From: Antedon bifida
Taxonomy: Eukaryota > Echinodermata > Crinoidea > Comatulida > Antedonidae
Length of the DNA stretch: 64,000 nucleotides
Reading direction: 5' to 3'
Assembly (NCBI GenBank): GCA_963402885.1
Contig: OY727100.1
Location: forward strand, 20,803,665 to 20,867,664
The translations under genes were made by a program, and so were the position numbers. The number at the start of each line of letters is the position of its first letter. Positions within the stretch are counted from its first letter, which is position 1. Positions 49,001-59,900 of this stretch are shown here, piece after piece. The notes under the pieces were generated by a model. The model saw only the letters and a list, made by a program, of their open reading frames with translations, searched no databases and was not told the DNA's origin.

Positions 49001-52000
49001 ATAGAAATTGTAATAAAAAGGACGAGTGTACCTACGTGTATAATTGCCATTTTATTGGTTAATTACGCATCACGTGCCGTTTATTATCTTGCGCAAATAA
49101 ACGATCACTTTTGTAAAATGTGCCACGCGAGGTTGTCGCCCATGTAAAGCTAGCGCACCGTCTACGACGTTCTACTCCGTGTTAACTCTGCCTTTGTGAG
49201 TGGCATTGCTTGCCGGCCTAGTCGTGGACGATGACTTAGAACTGCCTTTGTGAGTGGCATTGCTTGCCGGCCTAGTCGTGGACGATGACTTAGAACTCAG
49301 CCTTTGTGAGTGGCATTGCTTGCCGGCCTAGTCGTGGACGATGACTTAGAACTGCCTTTGTGAGTGGCATTGCTTGCCGGCCTAGTCGTGGACGATGACT
49401 TAGAACTGCCTTTGTGAGTGGCATTGCTTGCCAGCCTAGTCGTGGACGATGACTTAGAACTCAGTTTAGAACAGTAGGTGTGTAAACACAAATAATGAAT
49501 GATGTATGAATAAGAATTTTCCATGAGTAACCGAAGCGAAGCCGATCGTACACATATATATTATTTAGACTCTTTTGTTTTCTAGTGTAGGCCTACCATT
49601 TTTCTATATGTATTCGTCTTTTACCAATATTCTATCAGTACCTGATGATGACCTATGGTCGAAAGTACTCGTACAATAAATATTTTATTTTGAGGCAGAA
49701 ACAAGAACTTTGTCTGTTTTATTTATATATTATTTACTACTATACTAGAATGTACATGTTGAACTATGGCTGCTGTTTGACTTTATTTTATAATTATTCT
49801 TTGTTAACATGAACCATACTTACGATATAAACATATATTGCAAGTATGTCAAAAGCACCCACAACTGCAATTCCAAGAGCGCCAAATTGTCCTATAAAAA
49901 TGTAAAGAGTTCATTCATGCTTAGGAACTCGGGAAAGTTGCCTGCTCCTTCCACAAAAGTTTACGATAACTATGCCCTGAAGCTAGCTTGTTACAATTAG
50001 CATAACGCATTACCGGACTTCGTTGTACAATGCTTACCCATATATGCCTATTTATGCATTACGTCATTCATTATTACTCATGCATAACGGAGTGTAACTA
50101 GCGCTATCACAATCGTATTTAAAATGATTAATAAAGTTTGTTAAATTAGACCTATATTGATTTAAAAAGCTATAACTTACATATTTACATCTGGTTCTTA
50201 GTTCAAAATAAGCACACAATAGTCAATTTGTATAAGTATCGCATTACAAGAGCAGTGACGCAATTATTGATAGATACACCATCTTTTGAACGGACGGACA
50301 CAACCAACAAAAATGTTAACAAAATTAAAGATGTTTTACTAATTCCAAAAAAATAAAAAAAAAGATATCGAAAAAAAAGTGGGTCATTTTAAAGTATCAA
50401 AATAGTTATTAACTTTCACCAAAAATTAGTCGGAAAAAAAAATCATTTAACTGAAATACAGACGTTTTTTTGTTCAAAAAATAACTTTGACTTTCGATCA
50501 AAACATATCTTATAATGCAACGCGCTTGTTTGGCTACTCTGTATGCATAATCATAAAACTTCCTCGCGATCTTTGTGAAAACACCTTTTCAACCATGACG
50601 AGTTGTAAACAATCCTAATTAGCATCATGCATAATGCACACTCGTGGTTTGAAATCTCATGACGATTTTCCAGACGAAATGTAATCAAATTAATTTACCT
50701 GTTGATTACGTAAACTTGTTGTTTTTGGCTCGAATTTTCAACTTAAAGTAAATAACTTTAATATTACTTTGATATGGCCAATTTAAATTTAGAATATTTT
50801 TACCTTCATTTTTTGTGTTTCAAGGGACAATACATCTTTAAAAATATTGTTAAAATTACAATACCTGCTAGTATATAAGAAATCACAATGGCCAACTGCA
50901 TTATTTCGAGTGTAAGACATCCGTGTACGGCGATTGAGAAAAATTCACCCCAGTTCTCCAAAGATTTGAGAGAAAAAACTGTTGATACAATTTGCTTTAA
51001 TAGTTGAAATTACGAACAAGAGATGATAAATCTTAGTCATTCGTAAAGAGAAAATAATGTTGGCAAACATGGCGTGCCATACTTAATACTTCAAATACCT
51101 TTAAACATATCAAAATAGTTAGATAAACTACACGCCCCATTTAGCTATGTGAAAATAATAGACTTACACTCAAGATCTTCGTATTTATATACATATACTG
51201 CTAATATGCTACAATGAATGTATTGTGCCACAACCACAGCTATAGCCGATCCTCTATATAAAGAGAATGCTTATGTTTAATGTTTATCTGCACTATAATA
51301 AAAGTGTACGCATGCGTCAACTTAATTTCGTGGTACATTTCGTCTATATATTCTGCAAACATTAATAGGCCTAAAATGTAAATTTTGAAATTTTGCTGTA
51401 CACTTACCTGAATCCCATGTCCAGCACATACACTAGAATATAATTAAGTAACACATCAGAACCTACACCGATGGTAGCTGCTACTGCCGTGACGGCCATT
51501 TTATTCCTGCACTGTAATGTTCGACTAAGACCAAATGTCAAAAACGCAGCCTACAATCAACATACAACAACACAAAAGTATTACGCTTAAATTCTTATAA
51601 AATAAACGAGATTATATCTTGTATTAAGCAATGAAATTGAATAGAAATATGTGGCTCTTCCCACCAGACATTATTAACAGGTAGAAGTAAATTTAAACCA
51701 CTCTATTTTCTATCATAGTGTGTGCCTATCTGCTATCAATTTTGAAAAGCAGGAGGCTGGAGTGGTACGGACACGTGTCAAGATCTAGTGGGCTGGCCAA
51801 GACCGTCCTACAGGGTACCGTACCAGGAGGGAGAAGGAGAGGCAGACAAAGAAAGATGTGGGAAGACAACATCTAGGAATGGACAGGTTTGACCTTTGTT
51901 GACTCACAACGAGCTACAGAGGACAGAGATCGATGGAGGAGGATTGTCCAAAAGTCAGCAGTGGTGCCTCAACAACAACCCTCAGGGGTTAGGAGACTAA

Positions 52001-55000
52001 ACTGAACTGTATGCCTACATATGTACCGACGTAATCAGGGTTATCTCATAAAGGCTTCGAGACTCACTCGCTCCATGGTAATGACCACGTTGTTCTAGTT
52101 TAGGCACAGCCTGGCGTGACTCTCAAGTGTAGTTCCCACTAGAACGCAACGCAGCGACGTATTGACGCAAAGTGCTGTATTGCGTAATCACAAGTGGGAA
52201 CCGACGACGCAATAGTGCTGCAAACATCGCAGGTTTGATTTCACGCAGGCAATGGCAAACACAATTATTAAAAGGGAATTTTCTTACGTGGCGTAGATTG
52301 CGTTACGTTGCGTCGCTAGTGGGAACCGATCTTTAAGGGAGAAGTATGTAGTCGAAAGGTCCACGTGTGAACTCATTCATTATGCAAATAATATATTGTA
52401 TTATTATTATTACTATTATAACAAGCGTCACTTACAAGTGTACCTGGGATAAATGTCCGTACGAAAATTTCCACCAATCTAATAGCAAAGACAAATATAC
52501 AATTTTAATTAATTGAAAATTATCACTAAAATGTTTATAACTGTAAGGAAATTCTGTTTAGCTGAATCCGAATTGTCATTCGTACTTTATTTACAACATC
52601 TAGTCTAGCTTGTTACAATAAGCTAACGCGTTACCGGACTTCGTTGTACAATGCTTACCCATATATGCCCATTTATGCAATTACTCATGCATAACGGAGT
52701 GTAACTAGCGCCATCACAATCGTATTTAAAATGAATAATAAAGTTGTTAAAGTAGACCTATATTGATTTAAAAAGCTATGGCTTACATAATTACATCTGG
52801 TTCTTTGTTCAAAATAAGCACAAAATAGTCAATTTGTATAAGTATCGCATTACAGAGCAGTGACGCAATTATTGATAGATACACCATCTTTTGAAGGTAG
52901 ATTCCTTGTGATCGTCCGAGGTTTGCTCCGTGACCCTGTAAAATATTATCTACCGGCGTTAGAAATATTCTGAAAAATTGTTTAATTATAATAATAATAA
53001 TATTTATTCGGCAAAAGTTCTTAAGAGTACGTTTTACATTTCATCTTGCCAGGAGCAAGTAATACGTATGAGCCCAAACAGAAAACTGCTCTTACTCCAT
53101 CATTATTATAAAATACAAAAATAACAAAACTAAGTAGTACAAATTAATTAAAAACAAAACAAAGTTATAATGGGATACACCAATTAAGAATAAGCTGCAT
53201 TGAATAAACAGAATAAACAATTACAACTTAATATTTTGAGATCAAATGTTTGGTGAGTTGGGCTTTAAAGTCTGAAATTGTAGCAAATTGTTTAATTTCA
53301 TTGGGAAGTTGCTCCCATAATCTAGGAAAAATAACAAACGATGAATTTAAAAATGTATTGGTCTTAGCCTTCCAATGTATTAAACGCCCTTCACACCTCT
53401 CACTTGATCTCACAAACTAATTAAAGGTCGAGGGACAGAGGCCATGCATTATTTTAAAACCTAATGTGAGTCTATACACTTTAAATATATCTTCAATACT
53501 TAAAATATTTAGGGTCTTTAACCTATATAAATATGAAGTGTCCCAATTTCCTTCTTTTCTATACATAATTATTCTAGTGGCCTTTCTCTGTACCCTTTCA
53601 AGTCTATACATATTAGATATTTCATTAGGTGCCCACATACAACAACAGTAAGTCATAACAGGTAGTATTAGTGCTTTGTAAAGTGTTAGCATTTGCCATC
53701 CAAGACATTGCTTTACTACATCTTGAAACAAAACCAAGAAGTTTGCTTGCCTTAATACAAACATAATCTAGATGAGAGTGTCATGTTAATTTACTGTTGA
53801 TATATACAACAAGTAGTTTGAATTCATGGACTCTTTCCGTTGAATCAGAATTGATATCGTAAGCAAATATTATGATGGGATCTTTACACCGGGATAAACT
53901 CATTGCTGTACATTTTGATGCATTTAATGGTATAGTTTATTTAAAACTGACTATTCAAAAATCTTATTTAAATCACTCTGTAACTTTATACAGTCTTTTA
54001 ATTCATGGATAGGTCTTGAAATGGTATTGTCATCTGCAAATTGAAAAATTGAAGATTCTATACCATATTCAAGATCACTCACATACAACAGAAACAAAAG
54101 AGGGCCAAGAACTGACCCCTGGGGTACCCCTGATATTACCTTCTTCCAATGCGATACTTCACCTCTATAGATAACTCTAAAGACGCAACGCAAAGTTATT
54201 TGATAACATACGAAGCGATGGAACATCTGAAATGTTGCCTGTGATTGGGAATCAAGATTTTAAAAATAAGCTCACAGTAACCGTAAAAAACAAAGCTTTA
54301 ATACTTACAACAGAGAAGTATGTATTACACACTGTCATTAAACCGACTGCAGGAACAAAGCAAACTAAGCTTAAAAACTATAATTGAAAATAATAATACA
54401 TAATATAAGGTATAAACATTTTGAATTTAGAAAAATTAATAATTAAATGGTTTAACAAATTGTAATACAACTACTTGTGGTGTAGCTGCTATTCATATTC
54501 TGGACAGCAATATGTAAAGAACGTGTGACACGGTGTGTTGGACATTACAGCTCATGGTCGTGAGATGGTGGGTTCGAATCCAACGCTCGCATTGCTTGTA
54601 ATCCTAAGCAATACACACTTTACTTACGTTTACCTCTCTCCACCCAGGTTGTACATAATATTCCTCCTGTTCATTTCACAGAATATCTCTTAATAGAGGT
54701 GTCCCCTGAATTGGAGAGTTTAAAAATGGGGGGGGGGGGGGGGGAAATAATTTCTTACCGATTGCGCTAAGGTTACGGCGGCCATTTCATTTTGCCCGAA
54801 ACGACTGCAGAACAACACGCATACTGTCAACATTAGGTACTCGAGGCAAATTGAAAATGTCTGGAATTAATGAATAAACAACACACATGATTGATTTATT
54901 ATAATAATAATAATAGTACGAATTTGTAACGCGCCAATTCCAGCAGTAAGTGATTTAACAGCTTCTTCAGTTATACAAAGTATTTTAATAGAGGTATGTA

Positions 55001-55368
55001 ATTATATATAATTGATTTTTATAATAAAATAAACCTAAAGACCATGATGAACGTATGTACATACACGTAGTACTTTAATCACGAGACTACGCGAAAAGTC
55101 GTAAAAGACGCACTGGGCGTTTCATAGAAATCACCGGCGGCTCACCTTGTCGGCGACCCAACCGGTCATATGCCACTCACAGATTTAAAATGTAAATAAT
55201 TGACGTCACTAATTTAACTCAACGCCATATTCAGGGCGCCAAGAGTAAAACTAAAAATACACGGTAACTTACCAAAACACTCCCCACGTTGATAATATCT
55301 TTAACTGCGTTTCTAAACACTGAAAATGTAAATGTTTCCAAGCGATCCGTGTCCTCTTTTTCGGCCAT
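46002..55368 (-). CDS. MATE-family (SLC47-like) efflux transporter, gene D
   Basis: Fifteen minus-strand exons: 55273-55368, 54759-54860, 54309-54377, 52787-52935, 52436-52478, 51408-51550, 51168-51253, 50865-50978, 49824-49891, 48885-48993, 48502-48577, 48092-48161, 47296-47425, 46821-46915, 46002-46229. The sum is 525 codons plus stop. Exon 1 is one codon longer than in A, B and E (MAEKEDTDRLETFTFSVFRN), a form shared with pseudogene C. Signatures: GQNEMAAVTLAQS, GANLGRSQG, Glu in LTLEIM near residue 254, VGQYLGKND near 303, QAIGRQNIG near 384, and LLIANTKYRLSKTT before the last helix. Exon 14 reads LCAGMIFGTVIEA where the others have LWAGIVI.DG, a notable difference in a membrane segment. 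This is the longest gene, with introns swollen by a SINE, LINE pieces, MITEs and a duplicated exon 4 relic. Export of cations or toxins is inferred from the family. Confidence 0.92.
46963..47108. mobile_element. TA-flanked AAGCTTGGTTCCCAC MITE, short form
   Basis: Inverted ends AAGCTTGGTTCCCACTAC and CTAGTGGGAACCAAGCTT, with GTTGACCAATGACAAGCGAG and TGTGGTTGGTCAACTCAC inner arms; intron 13 of gene D. Confidence 0.85.
47602..47878 (+). repeat. tRNA-derived SINE, family 1, copy 2
   Basis: Best-preserved copy: head GGGCGTGTGGCGCAGTGTAT, box B GGTTCGAATCC, central GGCAAGATACTTTACTTACG and CTCTCTCCACCCAGGTGCAT, then TTATGGGAGTATGTTTCCAT and a tail with GGCGCTATATAAATCC. Intron 12 of gene D. Confidence 0.85.
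49188..49463. repeat. 54-bp tandem repeat, five units
   Basis: Units start at 49188, 49242, 49296 (56 bp), 49352 and 49406. Each reads CTGCCTTTGTGAGTGGCATT, then GCTTGCCGGCCTAGTCGTGG and ACGATGACTTAGAA. The unit is 18 codons long, so the minus strand is open with repeated STTRPASNATHKG; it lies inside intron 9 of gene D and is not a gene. Confidence 0.92.
49985..50295 (-). pseudogene. Partial exon 4 duplicate inside gene D
   Basis: About 300 bp here copy the region 52604-52898: the flank (TTACCGGACTTCGTTGTACA, ATGCATAACGGAGTGTAACT, TATTGATTTAAAAAGCTAT) and then the 3' two thirds of exon 4. It is cut off after CCATCTTTTGAA, so the exon's acceptor and first codons are missing, and has a 1-bp insertion (ACAAGAGC for ACAGAGC). 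It lies in intron 8 and cannot work as an exon. Confidence 0.8.
51742..52005 (+). mobile_element. Non-LTR retrotransposon C-terminal fragment
   Basis: The plus-strand frame reads RRLEWYGHVSRSSGLAKTVL, then a basic GGRRRGRQRKMWEDN stretch, EWTGLTFVDSQRATEDRDRW and ends at a stop. This order (WYGHV, LAKTxLQGT, GRRxxGRQRKxWxDNI, EWTGL) is the well-known C-terminal tail of RTE/CR1-like reverse transcriptase ORFs. One in-frame TAG lies within it, after WEDNI. It is 5' truncated and sits in intron 5 of gene D. Confidence 0.8.
52128..52333. mobile_element. TA-flanked AAGCTTGGTTCCCAC MITE, long form
   Basis: GTTCCCACTAGAACGCAACG at left, GTCGCTAGTGGGAACCGATC at right followed by TTTAA; long-form interior. 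Intron 5 of gene D. Confidence 0.8.
52985..54180 (-). mobile_element. 5'-truncated LINE (CR1/Jockey-type) with reverse transcriptase
   Basis: On the minus strand: VISGVPQGSVLGPLLF (RT motif) and FQFADDNT (the catalytic DD) around 54160-53951; then a broken stretch with KASKLLGFVSRC; then MLTLYKALILPVMTYCCCMW and RLERVQRKATRII (53764-53417); then FPRLWEQLPNEIKQF (53413-53228). A tail with AATAATAAT triplets near 52985 marks the 3' end. Frameshifts and stops between blocks make it inactive. It lies in intron 3 of gene D. Confidence 0.85.
54519..54655 (+). repeat. tRNA-derived SINE, family 1, truncated copy 3
   Basis: GTGACACGGTGTGTTGGAC, box B GGTTCGAATCC, then ACTTTACTTACGTTTACC and TCTCTCCACCCAGGTTG; the 3' third is missing. 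Intron 2 of gene D. A 17-base G run follows at 54728-54744, 14 bp short of exon 2. Confidence 0.75.
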
Positions 55369-56921
55369 GATTACAGAACTGATTAGTAGTGATTCTTACA
55401 AAATACATCCACTGCTATGCTACGGTTCACTGCCTGGTGTCTGATCATTTCGGCCGCCGGTTATGAAACGTCAAAATTCATGAAACGCCAAAAAGGATAA
55501 AATATGTACTGTTCATTTCGGTCAATTTTTTACCTACATGTATTTTCTAAAGCACCACAGCGCTGGTGATCCGTTGTAGCTTTCAATGCATGGTTTCGCC
55601 GTGTAGCTTCTTCATTGTTATGGTAAGAACAATTTATTTGAAAAATGTTTTTCTTTTTCTTTATTCAACAGAGCGAGAAACCCATCATAATAGAATAGTG
55701 TATAGGCTTACAGTAACATACTAAAAAACAACTTCATTTGAATATCACAAATCCTATTGTAAAACTTTAAAACTGTCAAATAGGGGTCAACACAATCAAT
55801 ATTAAATAGTAAACTTTTATTAGAGAAATTGTGTTAAAAGATGTCATTATCATACAATTACTTCGGGTCCCAACCAAAGTTACGTTGTTGTACCTTGTAG
55901 CATCTCTGCCCCAAGTCTGTATGTATTGTCTTTTTTAAATTAGTCCACCAGTCGGCGTTTCGATTTTTGTCTGAAATTTACAAGCTCAAGTAGTACACGT
56001 ATGAAACGCCATATGTGCCAAAATATTAATCTTTTTACTAATATTCAGTTAAAACTCCGTTTAGAACCTAGACTAATTGCTTTGCTGTGTAGTCTATCAA
56101 ATGAGTACCGTGATAACTGAACGTTTTTGTACAAAAAAAACATGAATAAATATAAGATTATGTGATACTCTTACATTTAATTAGCTTTGTTATTTTACAT
56201 GGTGAACCATTGTTCCGACATTGACCTTCCTTGACAATGACAACTTCTTTTATTGTATTTGTACGATGAACATTTCAATATTTCAACATGACAATAACAA
56301 AAAACAACACTGATTTAAACAAAAAAGCAGAAAAATGTTGTTAGTTATCTTTATACCAAATTGTGTTAAGGCGGATTTTGGTATTTCTATTTACACTGAC
56401 AAATGTGCATCGATACGGTTTAATAGTGTTCAATACCATTCGAAGGATTTATGACAGTTATGGCGCCGGGTCCAAAAGTGAATGAGGAAAATTACATCCC
56501 GTCGACCACCAAACACCCAACGCTCACTCCCCTCCCCTCGCCTCAAACCCAACCCGCTTGATCCTCAACATCCTACAACAGTAAATACGCCGACCCATAT
56601 CAGGATTTGCGCCTGAGCTAACTTTCTTTAGGCCTCCTGTTTATTCTACATTTCATTTCCAATTCTGAATTTAGATTTTTGGATAACATAACATTATTGA
56701 ATTACATCAAAGCATGTCACAAGGTTTAATCAGAGGAATGTCTACATTAATTTACTACTTCTTTATAATATGGAAGTTGTTACTAATGATTACGTCACAG
56801 TTAAAAATAGAAAAAACAACAACAAAATTGTTTACTGCTTTAAATATTTTCTTCTGATCAGAAAGTGATTATTCCTGAAAATTGAGTGACACATGATACA
56901 TGTTGTCTCGTGTGTCATATT
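55369..56921. other. Spacer between genes E and D
   Basis: Non-coding. It must hold the promoter of gene D on its left side, but I cannot point to a specific element. No repeat with clear ends was recognised. Confidence 0.45.
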
Positions 56922-59900
56922 TTAATCCAAATAAATGAACACACTTGCAAAACAAATCAAAATTGGAATTGTAAAATTCAATATCCTAATAATGATTGTT
57001 TTCTTGCTCAGTGTGAAGTTGGTATTTGAAATAAGTGAAGTCGATTCGTCCTCGTTTTGTAACTTTTCGTCTGATTTAACTTTAAGCTGTATTCCGTTTG
57101 ATCCACTTCCATCCTCAATATCTGTGCTCACTTCTAGATCTTCCTGACACCTCTCGATAGCCTTCAAAAAAGTTGAATTTTATACAGTTTTATTTAATAT
57201 TAATATGCCTAAATATGCCTTTTGTAGAGTTATCAACAATGAAAAGCACTTTAAAAAGTAATTATGAAATAGGTAGGTATTTTAAATTATTTATACAAGC
57301 ATGTTTTGAAGCAATCATTTTTATTTCCTAGATTTCACCGAAAACAAAAATTGAAAGATGTACTGTCAATTGAAGTACTTACGAGTTCTGCTTCCTTCGT
57401 AAAATCCATGGTCATTAAGAAGTAGGTAATAAGCATACAGGCTTCTAAACCATCACCAATCACAATACCCGCCCAAAGACCTGTAAACAAAGTTTACTTT
57501 TTTTAAGCCTGTTTTCTTCTAATCGAATTTGTTAGCGCGAATACAACGTTTTCGTCGAGAAAACAAATCGCTCTAGCCTTTTCACTACACGATCTATAGC
57601 TGCGATTTTCATTTTCATCGCCTATCTGCTGAGTTTTTTGATTCGCATGAATGCTCATGAACGCGTAACAACTTATTTTCGGAGCTCTGATTGGTTGTCA
57701 ATTTTTCACTTCGCAAAAAGTATTTCGCTGAAACGAAAACTCGAGAGACTAGAATTCGATGCAGAAAGGGATGTGGAAGATGGGAACATGAATACGCATG
57801 CGTATAAGCTGACGCTACCAATTTGCAGAAAAAATTCACCTATAGTGGAAAACAGGCTTTATGTAAATGGTAACAGAGGGCGCTGAGAGTGCCATAACAA
57901 TTTATGAAATGGATGAAATAGAGGCATATCAAAAGAAAGTGCGTTGCGAGCCGGTGGGAACCAAATTTCAATTCAATTATATGTATGGTTGGGAATAATT
58001 TATCTCTTGCTGCAAGAAGGCTGGCAATGATATCGGTATTAAATGCAAATAGTGCCTATGGTACACAGCGCTACACAGTTCTGATGTTAATGTGGTTAAT
58101 GATGATTTCGATTATGGTATTAATTAAATGATAAAGGTGACAATACATTACCCATTGCTTTCAAGTTCAATTTAAATGCAAACACAACAGACAAGATTAA
58201 TGCAATTGAGTAGGAAATCAGGCTGGTAACAGTTCCAACGTTCTGTCTACCAATAGCTTGTAATATCGCCTTGACAATCCCCTGATGCAATCGCAATAAG
58301 AAATAAACAACAAATATAAATAAATAATATATTTCAGATGCACCAACTCAAATGACACAAGAATCAGTGATTTCATAAGTTAAGGGTCTTTCACACCTGT
58401 TCTGGCACGGTTCCGGTCCGGCGCCGGCAAATCAAACCTTCAATGTTTCGTTTTCACGACGTTCCACGTGGCTGTGGGCCAATCACTGTGCGCGTGAAAA
58501 CGAAACATTGATGTTCGGTTTGATTTGCCGGCGCCGGACCGCAACCGTGCCGGAACAGGTGTGAAGACCCTTTAATAGGGAGTTTTCGCCACGTTCATTT
58601 GCATAGGTTACGGTAGTTTGGAGGTAACAATGAATTTTTTACGATCAACAGCCTACCTGGATTGTTACTGAGATAACATATGTCATCGCCAAAAATATTA
58701 TCTTTGAAAATGCTGTTATTATTTCTCTATAAAAAAAATAAATTCAATGAAATTACACACTGGGTTTTATTTTGGAATACATATGTCTATAATTGAAAAA
58801 ATATGCCTATTAAATTGAAAAAATAGGCCTAGTGCGTTTTTAAATTTTATACTAATTTGCATACATACCTATCATTAGTGTAAACATATCCAGCATAATC
58901 TCGTAACAAGAAGAGTACAAATCCAATAACAACCGCAAGCCCCACTAAAACAAAGAAAAAAAAATACTTTTTGTGTTTTGTGACATAACCTACAAGAAAT
59001 TTATTTGTTTAACTTAAATATTGGAAATAATTGTAGCTCTATCTCAGAAAAATAATTATTAATTAAAAAAAAAAATTAATACTATTAGTGCAAAAACTGC
59101 TATTTTGAAACGATAGTAAAAACCATAATAATTATTCAGTTATTCTTAGCATTTCAATACCACATTAAAATGATATCTTTGTTAAATGAAAAACCTTAGG
59201 CCCACCTGATAATTCTGACTTACATAAAAATATAAACGCTATCTCCACAATAATTTTGGCATTTTTGACATCATTTTGTCCCAAGTATTGACCGACCAAG
59301 ATTGTTAAGGAACAACTTATTCCTACCAAAATCTGAAAATATATAATAGGCCTACATTATTACAAAACTACCGTTGAAAATTAATAAACACAATTTTACA
59401 CAATATCGTGAAACAACCGTTTCCATAAAATACATCTAAAAGTATTAGAAAAGTCCAAAGTAACGACATCAAGCTACATACGGTACACCAGCGGTAACAT
59501 TCTTATAAATCAGTCATGCGAAACGAAGAGTAACTAGTGCCATCACAGTGATTCATCTCGAGATCTCTCTTCTCTCGTATCGTGATGGTAATCACAATAA
59601 GAACAATCGTCAAAATATTAATTTATTTGACCATCAACTTACCAGGTAAAGATATACTGCAAGTAAGTCAAAAGCACCGAAAACTGCAATTTCGAGGGCT
59701 CCAAATTGTCCTATAAACATAAATAGACTCTATTTAATACAAAACTTACTAATAATAAAGTTAGGTTTACTTTTTCCAAAAGAATTTTCTATTGGAAACA
59801 CTAATCTGACGTTATTGTTTATTCGACATGGCACGTTGTAATAATCGTCGCGCATATTTATACGGTCTACTACAAAGTGTTACGTAACACATGCGGTCTA

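Noticed and set aside
49600-49720. Possible Penelope-like element end (CTGATGATGACCTATGGTCG)
   Set aside because: Only a short phrase matches and no coding or terminal structure is seen.
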